Assembly: GCA_002172545.1 (NCBI GenBank)
Contig: NHFJ01000021.1
Coordinates: forward strand, 17,701-26,068
Direction: 5' to 3'
Source of the DNA: Fidelibacterota bacterium TMED108
GTDB lineage: Bacteria > Fidelibacterota > Marinisomatia > Marinisomatales > TCS55
Length of the DNA stretch: 8,368 nt
Part shown: positions 1 to 7,729 of the stretch, in pieces
Layout of the letters: the number at the start of each line of letters is the position of its first letter
Numbering within the stretch: the first letter of the stretch is position 1
Notes under the pieces: generated by a model
Database searches by the model: none
What the model saw: only the letters and a program-made list of their open reading frames with translations
Told to the model about the DNA's origin: nothing
Translations under genes and position numbers: made by a program

Positions 1-704
1 TCAATAATATTGCTCGCAGTAATTATAGCAGAAATACAAGCAGATTCACTTCTCAATCTTCTTGGGCCTAGGTTAACCAATGGTGTTTCATATTTCTTTA
101 ATAAAGCAATTTCATTAGCTGAAAAATCACCTTCTGGCCCCACAATTATCATTACATCATCAGTTTGTGAGCTGACGACATTTTCAATTTTAGATTTTGC
201 TTCAAAATGACAAGCAAAACAATTGCGGTCTTGATAAGCTTCAATCCATTCAAGAAATTTTACCGGTTTTTTTAATTCTGGAAATATACTTCTTCCGGTT
301 TGCTTTGCGGATGAAACAATAACCTTTGACAGTCTTTCGGAGTTTAATGTTTTTTTAATACTTCTCTCAAAAAGAACCGGGTGAATTGACTTAATGCCAA
401 ACTCCACCGACTTTTCAATAGCCATATCCATTCGTTTGCCTTTTATCAACCCAATAACTAAATGAATATTTTTTTGACTCTCTCCATAGTTAGCGTAGGG
501 TTTATCAATACTACCTGCAACTATAAAATTATCAATTTTTTCAACACGCGCACGAAAAGCAAGGCCGGTACCATCCAATAACCATACTTCGTCACCGATC
601 GAACCTCTTAAAGATTTTAAAAAGTGATGGCTTTCATCTTTCGATAAATAAAAATGATTGTTGTTTATAGATGATGGATGAACATATAAAAATATTTCAT
701 CCAT
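1..704 (-). CDS. rsmE: 16S rRNA (uracil-1498-N3)-methyltransferase RsmE, 3' end cut by window edge
   Basis: RsmE methylates N3 of U1498 in 16S rRNA, in the decoding region of the small subunit, using S-adenosylmethionine. The frame opens with ATG at 704 and stays open through 234 codons to the window edge, so the stop lies just outside. The C-terminal half has the SPOUT-type knot signatures of the family: GPEGDFS at residues 189-195 and LGPRRLRSESA at about 212-222, the SAM-binding loops. The N-terminal part (SKDESHHFLKSLR, about residues 21-33) matches the PUA-like RNA-binding domain that starts RsmE proteins. E. coli RsmE is 243 residues, so only a few residues should be missing. The ATG follows the preceding gene's stop by 2 nt with no clear Shine-Dalgarno site, which suggests translational coupling as the last visible gene of the folB operon. 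Identification is firm. Confidence 0.95.
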   Translation of the reverse strand, partial: MDEIFLYVHPSSINNNHFYLSKDESHHFLKSLRGSIGDEVWLLDGTGLAFRARVEKIDNFIVAGSIDKPYANYGESQKNIHLVIGLIKGKRMDMAIEKSVEFGIKSIHPVLFERSIKKTLNSERLSKVIVSSAKQTGRSIFPELKKPVKFLEWIEAYQDRNCFACHFEAKSKIENVVSSQTDDVMIIVGPEGDFSANEIALLKKYETPLVNLGPRRLRSESACISAIITASNII

Positions 705-706
705 TA

Positions 707-1294
707 TTATCTGCGGTTTCTAAATATATATGAAATATTTAAGGTCATTCCATCGTAGTTATCACGACCATCTATCTTTTGACTCATAGGTAAAGTCTCA
801 TAGCCTATAGATGTAATGATAGAGGTACCATTAATTTGAGGAAATATGACTCCAATTACAAACTGCCCACCAAATGATGTATAGGAGCTTGAATTATTCC
901 ATCTACCTCTAAAGGTTCTTGCGTTACCATTGCCATCTAAAGCAAAATTTGCACCCGCTTTTACTTCAATAAATGGGGAGAAATTATTTGCGATCCTACC
1001 TTCAAAAGGAAGGTATCTAGCTTTGGCAAAAAAAGGAAATAATATTAATGCATCATCTCCGACATTCAACGTTTGGCCGGTATAATAATTTATTGCAGGC
1101 ATTTCACCGTCGTTTTTAACATCAATAAATCTAAACTCAAAACCAGAAAAAACTGTTTCATTGAGCTGCCAATCGCCCATATAATGAAATCCTGACCCCC
1201 AAGCACCGGTAGTAAAGCCAAACCCTTTTCTGTATTGCGCTTGGCTAAGTGATATAAAAATCAAAATTATTGTAAAAAAATGTAATTTCTTCAT
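707..1294 (-). CDS. Secreted outer-membrane-type beta-barrel protein, function unknown
   Basis: This is a 195-residue protein with a clear Sec signal peptide: a KK n-region, a hydrophobic stretch at about residues 5-16 and a likely signal peptidase I site after SQA at residue 19. The mature part has no hydrophobic helix. It is rich in alternating aromatic, glycine and polar residues and ends in an amphipathic strand (MTLNISYIF) followed by a short basic tail, as expected for a small outer-membrane beta-barrel in a Gram-negative cell. There are no catalytic motifs I recognise, and the strand count cannot be fixed by eye. It starts 2 nt after the DoxX stop and ends 2 nt before the rsmE start, so it is co-transcribed with both. 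A soluble periplasmic beta protein is the alternative. The signal peptide is seen directly; the barrel assignment is inferred. Confidence 0.7.
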   Translation of the reverse strand: MKKLHFFTIILIFISLSQAQYRKGFGFTTGAWGSGFHYMGDWQLNETVFSGFEFRFIDVKNDGEMPAINYYTGQTLNVGDDALILFPFFAKARYLPFEGRIANNFSPFIEVKAGANFALDGNGNARTFRGRWNNSSSYTSFGGQFVIGVIFPQINGTSIITSIGYETLPMSQKIDGRDNYDGMTLNISYIFRNRR

Positions 1295-1296
1295 AA

Positions 1297-1740
1297 CTAT
1301 TTATTCTCGTCTTTTAAAAATAATAAAAAATCTAAACTATATTTACCTGGACCAGCTAATGCAATAGCAGTATATATTGAAAAAAATACCCAAGCATTTT
1401 CTGGGCTTCCCGTTCCGGTAATATGATGCATAGCAGCAACGAGCATGGTAAATGCAAGTAAAACTGATGCCGGTTGAGTAAATACACCAATTAAAACCAT
1501 TAGGGCGCAGATAGACTCAGAAAATGATGCCATAAACCCAAGAGGTGTGTTCGCAAAATCTATAAAATCACCAAAATACTTTGTAAAAAAATTTCCATAC
1601 CGCTCCCATTTTTGTGGATTGACTATTTTTTTCCAACCATGATTCATAACCATATAGTATGAGGGTAATAGCCGCAGTATAAGTAGCGAGGCATCTTGAA
1701 GCTTTGGGTTTGATTTCAATATTTTTTTATACCTAATCAT
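1297..1740 (-). CDS. DoxX-family integral membrane protein
   Basis: This 147-residue protein has four probable membrane segments, at about residues 17-36, 68-89, 91-108 and 115-140, the usual size and topology of the DoxX family. A family-like HGWKKI stretch follows the first segment, and an acidic residue sits in the second (SFSESICALMVLIGVF). DoxX-like proteins are inner-membrane proteins; some take part in quinone-linked or sulfur/redox chemistry, but most members have no assigned reaction, and none can be assigned here. The ATG lies inside the last codons of the upstream small ORF (8-nt overlap ATGATTAG), so translation is probably coupled. The protein ends in a short charged cytoplasmic-type tail (KDENK). 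Family assignment is good; function is unknown. Confidence 0.82.
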   Translation of the reverse strand: MIRYKKILKSNPKLQDASLLILRLLPSYYMVMNHGWKKIVNPQKWERYGNFFTKYFGDFIDFANTPLGFMASFSESICALMVLIGVFTQPASVLLAFTMLVAAMHHITGTGSPENAWVFFSIYTAIALAGPGKYSLDFLLFLKDENK

Positions 1741-1894
1741 TGCTTATGTCCTCAAAGTCCGCATCTTTTATATCAAGATTTTTATAGTTTTGATCTTTTT
1801 TTGATTGGAGATTTGATTTGCCCTTAAAAAAAGATTTTCTAATGTATGAAAACAATAAATACGCGAATGAAGCAGCAATTAAGGTTCTAATCAT
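1733..1894 (-). CDS. Small single-pass membrane protein of 53 residues, unknown function
   Basis: A short frame fills what would otherwise be a gap between the deoxynucleoside kinase and the DoxX gene. It starts with ATG at 1894, inside the kinase's last codons, and stops with TAG at 1735-1733, inside the DoxX start. The product opens with MIRTLIAASFAYLLFSYIRK, one hydrophobic segment flanked by basic residues (about 4-18), then a lysine-rich stretch (19-38) and an acidic end with DADFEDI at residues 44-50. A short N-terminal anchor, basic linker and D/E-A-D-F/Y-E tail is a layout I associate with small uncharacterised membrane proteins of FCB bacteria (compare DUF4834-like proteins). That likeness is from memory and not proven. 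Both overlaps use ATGATTAG, and no Shine-Dalgarno site is visible, so termination-reinitiation is likely. Perfect packing between two real genes is the main argument that it is coding. Confidence 0.72.
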   Translation of the reverse strand: MIRTLIAASFAYLLFSYIRKSFFKGKSNLQSKKDQNYKNLDIKDADFEDISND

Positions 1895-2537
1895 TTTGCA
1901 GACCAGAGGAAGGGTTGAAAAATTTTGTTCCAGATACCGGCTGACGTATGTAACTGATCATCTCTTCTAAGTCGCCTGGATTTCGTACAAAATCGATATT
2001 ATTTGTATTTATAATTATAAGAGGGGTCTCTTGGTAGCGAAAAAAATATTCGTTGTACACTTGATTCAAAGCATCAATATAATCTTCAGACATATTTTTT
2101 TCAAATTCGCGGCCTCTTTTTGAAATATTATTCATAAGCGTCTCTGTATCGGCTTGCAGAAATATTACAAGATCGGGGTGTATAACATTTCGCTCCATCA
2201 TCTTTGCAACGCTATCATACAAAGACATTTCTTTCTCATTTAGGTTTAGCGCAGCAAACAATCTATCCTTAACAAACATATAGTCTGTAACAACTAAGTG
2301 CTGAAACATATCTACTTGCCTTAACTCTTGTTGTTGTTGGTAGCGCTGCAGTAAAAACCATAGCTGCGTTTGAAATGCATTGTTTTCCGGATCTTCATAA
2401 AAGTCTGTTAAAAAGGGATTATCCTCAAATGCTTCTAGGATTAATTTTGCACCAAGCTTTTCGGAAAATAAATTGGCAAGACTTGTCTTGCCAACACCTA
2501 TCGTGCCTTCAATTGCAACATATTGCAAGTTTTTCAT
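1887..2537 (-). CDS. Deoxynucleoside kinase (dNK / deoxyadenosine-deoxyguanosine kinase family)
   Basis: The enzyme phosphorylates deoxynucleosides to 5'-monophosphates with a nucleoside triphosphate, the first salvage step for dNTPs in the cytoplasm. Its 216 residues match the family size. The P-loop GTIGVGKT is at 11-18. The likely catalytic acid is E35 in LILEAFEDNPFL. A conserved aromatic/glutamine patch lies at 55-70 (FQTQLWFLLQRYQQQQ), typical of the substrate pocket. TDY at 84-86 stands where many relatives have an E/D-R-S motif. The arginine-rich LID is at 140-146 (KRGREFE). The exact base preference cannot be read from sequence. The ATG overlaps the folK stop by 4 nt (ATGA), and the stop overlaps the next small ORF by 8 nt. 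Co-transcription with folB and folK links salvage to folate synthesis, which is needed for dTMP and purines. Family assignment is firm; substrate is open. Confidence 0.92.
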   Translation of the reverse strand: MKNLQYVAIEGTIGVGKTSLANLFSEKLGAKLILEAFEDNPFLTDFYEDPENNAFQTQLWFLLQRYQQQQELRQVDMFQHLVVTDYMFVKDRLFAALNLNEKEMSLYDSVAKMMERNVIHPDLVIFLQADTETLMNNISKRGREFEKNMSEDYIDALNQVYNEYFFRYQETPLIIINTNNIDFVRNPGDLEEMISYIRQPVSGTKFFNPSSGLQND

Positions 2538-3040
2538 GCAGTTTTTTCCAATTTATACTTCTTAACATTTGAAATATCAGGACAAAGCGATAAGAGATCA
2601 GATACACTTTTTCCATAATCCTGAACAATAAACTCAGGGGCGATTTCAGCCCATGGTACAAGAACAAACTTACGAGCAAAAAGTTGAGGATGGGGAATCT
2701 TTAATTCACCCAATTCAACGGAAATAGTTTCGTAAGCTAAAATATCGATGTCAATTACCCTTGGTTCATTTTTTTTACGATTTATCGGCCTACCGAGCAT
2801 CATCTCAATGCCCTGACATACCTGCATCATTATTTCAGGCTGTAAAGAGGTTTCAATTTCAACAACGCTGTTCAAAAAATTAGGCTGATCTTGATTGTAC
2901 ATAGGATCTGACTCGTAAATAGAGGCTGTACGATTTACAGAAATATCATCTCTAACATCTAATGCAGCAATAGCAGTGAACAAATTTGAATCACGATCTC
3001 CAATATTTGCTCCAACACCTAAATATACCAACTGATTCAT
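2534..3040 (-). CDS. folK: 2-amino-4-hydroxy-6-hydroxymethyldihydropteridine pyrophosphokinase (HPPK)
   Basis: FolK transfers pyrophosphate from ATP to 6-hydroxymethyl-7,8-dihydropterin, the step just before dihydropteroate synthase in folate synthesis. It is 168 residues, close to the 159 of the E. coli enzyme. The N-terminal GVGANIGDR (8-16) and YESDPMYNQDQPNFLN (42-57) are the pterin-binding and loop regions. The HPPK signature runs NEPRVIDIDIL at 91-101, where D97 and D99 should bind the two magnesium ions and R94 contacts ATP. IPHPQLFARKFVLVP follows, as in all family members. It is a stand-alone enzyme, not fused to FolB or FolP. The ATG overlaps the folB stop (ATGA), and its own TGA overlaps the kinase ATG in the same way, so the three genes should be translated from one mRNA. 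Confidence 0.97.
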   Translation of the reverse strand: MNQLVYLGVGANIGDRDSNLFTAIAALDVRDDISVNRTASIYESDPMYNQDQPNFLNSVVEIETSLQPEIMMQVCQGIEMMLGRPINRKKNEPRVIDIDILAYETISVELGELKIPHPQLFARKFVLVPWAEIAPEFIVQDYGKSVSDLLSLCPDISNVKKYKLEKTA

Positions 3041-3399
3041 TTTGGTTTTATTTTTTCCATCTCCACTTCAACTGTATCTAAAATACCATTAATTTGAACT
3101 TTTGGCTTTCTTACTCTAACAACAACTTTATCAATTTCATAACCATCTAATATCTTACCTGCAATTTTATCTGCCAACGTTTCAATTAAATTATATTTAG
3201 TATTTGATACAATTTCATGTACTAATTTAAAAATAGTGTCATAGTTAACAGTTTGATTTACGTCATCTGAAAACGCAGCTTTTGAGAATGATCTCGTAAT
3301 TTCTACATCAACTTCAAATGGTGAACCAAGTTCTTTTTCATGGTCATAAACACCGTGATAACCATAAAATTGCATATTTTTAATCTTAATAATTCCCAT
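3037..3399 (-). CDS. folB: Dihydroneopterin aldolase
   Basis: FolB cleaves 7,8-dihydroneopterin to 6-hydroxymethyl-7,8-dihydropterin and glycolaldehyde, making the substrate for the next gene product, FolK. At 120 residues it has the standard single-domain size, and relatives form ring-shaped multimers. Family landmarks are FYGYHGVYDHEKELG at 11-25 with the conserved acidic residue around E21, VNYD at 51-54 (Y53), NLIETLADKIA at 70-80 with the substrate-binding glutamate E73, and VRKPKVQINGILDTVEVEM near the C terminus with the catalytic lysine probably K98. It is the first gene after the groEL terminator, so it likely heads a new transcription unit. No Shine-Dalgarno site is visible before the ATG; see the candidate promoter entry. 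It overlaps folK by 4 nt. Confidence 0.96.
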   Translation of the reverse strand: MGIIKIKNMQFYGYHGVYDHEKELGSPFEVDVEITRSFSKAAFSDDVNQTVNYDTIFKLVHEIVSNTKYNLIETLADKIAGKILDGYEIDKVVVRVRKPKVQINGILDTVEVEMEKIKPK

Positions 3400-3411
3400 A
3401 ACGTATTATGA

Positions 3412-3440
3412 ATTTAACAGGATATGTCTTGGCTAATCAA
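3412..3440 (-). promoter_or_regulatory. Candidate sigma-70-type promoter for the folB operon
   Basis: Between the groEL terminator and folB, the minus strand reads TTGATT (3440-3435), 17 bp, then TTAAAT (3417-3412). Spacing is ideal and each hexamer matches the consensus at four or five positions. Initiation would fall near 3405, giving a leader of only about 6 nt before the ATG at 3399, which fits the lack of a Shine-Dalgarno site. The region is AT-rich, so chance matches are possible, but a promoter is needed here because the terminator ends the upstream unit. Confidence 0.45.
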
Positions 3441-3449
3441 GGTACATAT

Positions 3450-3486
3450 AAAAAAAAACCCTCTCTTAAAAAGAGAGGGTTTTTTC
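3450..3486 (-). terminator. Rho-independent terminator of groESL
   Basis: A perfect 9-bp stem CCCTCTCTT / AAGAGAGGG (3459-3467 with 3471-3479) with a 3-nt loop is flanked by A residues at 3450-3458 and T residues at 3480-3485. On the minus strand this gives a GC-containing hairpin followed by nine U residues, about 20 nt after the groEL stop, a textbook intrinsic terminator. Because of the flanking A/T runs it could also work on the plus strand, although no plus-strand gene is seen here. A second short inverted repeat (GAGCAA / TTGCTC, 3489-3503) sits between the groEL stop and the main hairpin and has no U tract of its own. Confidence 0.95.
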
Positions 3487-3506
3487 AAGAGCAAATTTTG
3501 CTCAAT

Positions 3507-5446
<1,940 letters not shown>

Positions 5447-5453
5447 GTTAAAT

Positions 5454-5458
5454 CTCCT
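5454..5458 (-). promoter_or_regulatory. groES ribosome binding site
   Basis: AGGAG on the minus strand, within CAGGAG, lies 7 nt before the groES ATG at 5446. It confirms the start and contrasts with the folB operon genes, where no comparable site is visible. Confidence 0.8.
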
Positions 5459-5476
5459 GTATTTATTTATTAGTTT

Positions 5477-5505
5477 ATAAAATTTTCAGCGCTGAAATTA
5501 ATCAA
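5477..5505 (-). promoter_or_regulatory. Weak candidate groESL promoter
   Basis: TTGATT (5505-5500) and TTTTAT (5482-5477) are spaced by 17 bp on the minus strand, with the 14-bp palindrome filling the spacer. If real, transcription would start about 25 nt before the groES ATG and CIRCE would lie upstream of the -35 box. That is atypical, since CIRCE is usually at or just after the start site. I could not find a convincing -35/-10 pair upstream of CIRCE. The leader is very AT-rich, so this is a low-confidence call. Confidence 0.22.
5484..5497. repeat. Perfect 14-bp palindrome in the groES leader
   Basis: TTTCAGCGCTGAAA is a perfect inverted repeat with no spacer, centred between 5490 and 5491. 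It lies 34 bp on the groES side of CIRCE and about 37 bp before the groES ATG. Its symmetry is that of a dimeric repressor site, and its core CAGCGCTG is notably GC-rich for this AT-rich leader. With no loop it would make a poor RNA hairpin. It does not match CIRCE. I do not recognise the binding protein. Confidence 0.6.
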
Positions 5506-5530
5506 TATTTTACTCAACTATCAATGATTT

Positions 5531-5557
5531 TTAGCAGTCACCGATATAGAGTGCTAA
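5531..5557. promoter_or_regulatory. CIRCE operator (HrcA binding site)
   Basis: The sequence TTAGCAGTC, 9 bp, GAGTGCTAA matches the CIRCE consensus TTAGCACTC-N9-GAGTGCTAA with one mismatch in the left arm (C to G at position 7) and the exact 9-bp spacer. CIRCE is the operator of the heat-shock repressor HrcA and is typically found before groES or dnaK operons, exactly as here. It sits between the dUTPase stop and groES, 84 bp before the groES start. It predicts an hrcA gene elsewhere in the genome. Confidence 0.95.
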
Positions 5558-5571
5558 ATTAAGAGGATTCG

Positions 5572-6009
5572 TTATTTGCCAGTACTTCCAAACCCACCTT
5601 CTCCTCTCGTCGATTCCGATAAGTCCTGAACAATTTCAAATGATATGGGAGATCCATTCATAGCGACAAGCTGAAATAATCGCTGATTTGGTTCTACGGT
5701 ATAATCATTTGATTTAATATTGTCAACAACTGCCATAATTTCGCCACGATAGCCTCCATCGATCAATCCAACGGAATTGCATAAGCGTAAAGGTGTTTTT
5801 GCGATGCTAGATCTCGGCATAAGCAAATAAGGCTGATTGCTTTCAGATTCACACGCCAATTGAAGTTTGATCAACGCTGTGTCGCCTGCTTTAATAGTTT
5901 GCGAGGACGCGATAAATAGGTCTAAGCCCGCATCGCCTTGGTGAAAGTGTCCATGGTTAGTATACATACTTTCAATCGTTTCATTAAAAGGTTTTATTTT
6001 GAGTTTCAC
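5572..6009 (-). CDS. dut: dUTP diphosphatase (trimeric dUTPase)
   Basis: The enzyme hydrolyses dUTP to dUMP and pyrophosphate, preventing uracil incorporation into DNA and supplying dUMP for thymidylate synthesis. All five dUTPase motifs are present in 145 residues: I, GDAGLDL (25-31); II, PRSS (65-68); III, NSVGLIDGGYRGE (78-90) with catalytic D84 and Y87; IV, NQRLFQL (108-114); V, the C-terminal flexible arm RGEGGFGSTGK (135-145). The start is GTG, supported by AAAGGAC 7 nt upstream; the next in-frame ATG is residue 15, too close to motif I. It begins 2 nt after the permease stop, so it belongs to the permease transcription unit and is separated from groES by the CIRCE-bearing leader. No terminator is visible after it, so some read-through into groESL is possible. 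Confidence 0.96.
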   Translation of the reverse strand: MKLKIKPFNETIESMYTNHGHFHQGDAGLDLFIASSQTIKAGDTALIKLQLACESESNQPYLLMPRSSIAKTPLRLCNSVGLIDGGYRGEIMAVVDNIKSNDYTVEPNQRLFQLVAMNGSPISFEIVQDLSESTRGEGGFGSTGK

Positions 6010-6011
6010 GA

Positions 6012-7328
6012 TTATTGTCCTTTGTTTGTAATTCTATGTCCTGAAAAATAAAAAATTAGACTAATCAATATAATGCCAATTCCTATCAGCGACTCAAATG
6101 GTTGGTTTTTAAAGGTAAAATAAAGAATCCATAAGTTGGAAATTGTAAAAATAATTTGGGTCCACGGATAGCCCCACGATTTATAAGGTCTATTTAGAGC
6201 TGGCTGATGAAATCGCAATACTATCACGCCAATAACTGTAATTGTATTTATGATTATAAAGGTTATACCAGCGTAAAGTAAAACTTGCTCAAACGTAGAT
6301 GTTAAAATAAAAATCAAACTGATAGATAATTGAAAGATAAAACCATTAATAGGTATTCCCGAGTTGTTTACTTTTGAAAAAAACCTTAAATACTTAAAAT
6401 CTTCACCTATGACCTGCGTAATTCTTGGTCCAATAAAAACATAACTGCTAATAGTTGATAGCAGCAGTAAAGCGATACCTCCACTAACAATTCTACCTCC
6501 TTGATCACCAAAAATATTAACACCAGCAATAAAGCCCACCTCTATCATCCCCCGCATTTCAGAAATTGGGGTTGAAAAAAGAAATATAAAATTAAGTAAA
6601 ATATATAAAACTGTTACAAAAGCAGTGCTAAAAAGCAAAGAATAATGGATATTCTTTTGAGGGTTCTTTACTTCTCCAGCTATATAAACCGTTGAATTCC
6701 ATCCGGTGTAGGCATATGAAATCCAAACCAAACTTACAGCAAAGCTTGAGCTCATTATTAGAGAGCCATCATTGGGAATTGGTAAAAAACTAATATTCTG
6801 AGGAGAATCAATTAATAGGCCGGAAATTATAAAAAATACGATTAGAACAATCTTGCCTATTGTAGTCCAATCTTGAATTAGTCTTCCATATTTAAGTGTT
6901 TGGCTATGAATAAGATTAAAAAGAATAATAATAACTGATGCAATTATAGTTGAATTCAATTGAGGGAAAATAGCAACTGTGTATTTACCAAGCGCAATTG
7001 CTGCAAGTACTGCTGGTGCAGAAAAACCAATAGTAGAAGAAACAAATCCTCCTATAAATCCTACTGCAGGGTGATAAACTTTCGATAAAATGCTATATTC
7101 TCCACCTGAACGAGGAAAAGCTGAAGCTAGCTCACTGTAAGAAAAAGCTCCAAATAATGAAATTATGCCACCGATCAACCAAAGCAATAATATAGGAAAA
7201 GCAGTATTTATATCAACCAACTGGTAACCTAAGCTGGTGAAAACACCAGTTCCAATCATAGATGATATCACAAAGGCTGATGCTGTCCACACGCCAATAT
7301 GACGTGAATTATTTTTTTTTAAACTCAA
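6012..7328 (-). CDS. APC-superfamily amino acid permease (LAT/APA-like)
   Basis: This 438-residue inner-membrane transporter has about 12 hydrophobic segments. TM1 carries the broken-helix motif SSMIGTGVF (about residues 22-30), which binds the amino acid backbone in APC-fold carriers. ELASAFPRSGGEY follows TM2, the strongly conserved cytoplasmic loop of this family. The helices continue to a short cytoplasmic tail. Substrate cannot be read from sequence; the broad LAT/APA-type amino acid permease group is the closest fit. The start is TTG at 7328, overlapping the DUF423 stop by 4 nt (TTGA). No in-frame ATG occurs before the middle of TM1, so TTG is the only plausible start in this frame. The 2-nt gap to dut points to co-transcription. 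Family assignment is firm; substrate and direction of transport are unknown. Confidence 0.9.
   Translation of the reverse strand: MSLKKNNSRHIGVWTASAFVISSMIGTGVFTSLGYQLVDINTAFPILLLWLIGGIISLFGAFSYSELASAFPRSGGEYSILSKVYHPAVGFIGGFVSSTIGFSAPAVLAAIALGKYTVAIFPQLNSTIIASVIIILFNLIHSQTLKYGRLIQDWTTIGKIVLIVFFIISGLLIDSPQNISFLPIPNDGSLIMSSSFAVSLVWISYAYTGWNSTVYIAGEVKNPQKNIHYSLLFSTAFVTVLYILLNFIFLFSTPISEMRGMIEVGFIAGVNIFGDQGGRIVSGGIALLLLSTISSYVFIGPRITQVIGEDFKYLRFFSKVNNSGIPINGFIFQLSISLIFILTSTFEQVLLYAGITFIIINTITVIGVIVLRFHQPALNRPYKSWGYPWTQIIFTISNLWILYFTFKNQPFESLIGIGIILISLIFYFSGHRITNKGQ
6017..6023 (-). promoter_or_regulatory. Ribosome binding site that fixes the GTG start of dut
   Basis: AAAGGAC on the minus strand, inside the end of the permease gene, lies 7 nt before the GTG at 6009. 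This spacing supports GTG and not the downstream ATG as the dUTPase start. Confidence 0.65.
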
Positions 7329-7705
7329 TAGCGTGAAATTAGAATATTATAGATAAGCATAAACCAGCCTGCTATAAAAGCAATTCCACCAATAGGGGTA
7401 ATTGCGCCAAGCCACCGAATACCTGTTAGCGGAATTAAATATAAAGTGCCAGAAAATATGATAATTCCTATTACAAAAAATAATGCAGGAAGCTGTGAAA
7501 TACTAAAACTTGTGATCATACCCAGCAACCCTAAAAGAACTAATCCAAGCGCATGGTACATTTGGTAACGCACTCCGGTTTCAAAAATAATTAAATCTTC
7601 AGGTGAAACTTTTGATTTAAGTCCATGAGCACCAAATGCTCCAAAAATGACAGCAAGTGCAGCAAAGAATGAACCAGCAATTATCCAAGTAGTATATCTA
7701 TCCAT
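7325..7705 (-). CDS. DUF423-family membrane protein (YgdD-like)
   Basis: This 126-residue protein has four probable transmembrane helices and the DUF423 landmarks: an early FGAFGAHGLKSKVSPEDL (about residues 21-38), then FETGVRYQMYHALGL (about 41-55), where the histidines and the R-Y pair are characteristic, and a C-terminal LTGIRWLGAITPIGGIAFIAGW. DUF423 proteins are small inner-membrane proteins of unknown biochemical function found widely in bacteria. The ATG at 7705 lies 24 bp after the stop of the upstream repeat protein, with no strong Shine-Dalgarno site, and the TGA overlaps the permease TTG start by 4 nt. The overlap suggests the two membrane proteins are made together; a functional link is only inferred. 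Confidence 0.9.
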   Translation of the reverse strand: MDRYTTWIIAGSFFAALAVIFGAFGAHGLKSKVSPEDLIIFETGVRYQMYHALGLVLLGLLGMITSFSISQLPALFFVIGIIIFSGTLYLIPLTGIRWLGAITPIGGIAFIAGWFMLIYNILISRY

Positions 7706-7729
7706 GATATTTAATTTACAAATTTATTA

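Noticed and set aside
10..210. Plus-strand frame of 66 codons at the left edge
   Set aside because: It is fully antisense to the conserved C-terminal half of rsmE, whose SAM-binding motifs are read on the minus strand.
7719..7726. TAAATTTG on the minus strand before DUF423, matching the Bacteroidetes -7 promoter box TAnnTTTG
   Set aside because: No TTG at the expected -33 distance, the spacer is almost pure A/T, and the clear Shine-Dalgarno sites and CIRCE argue against Bacteroidetes-type expression signals.
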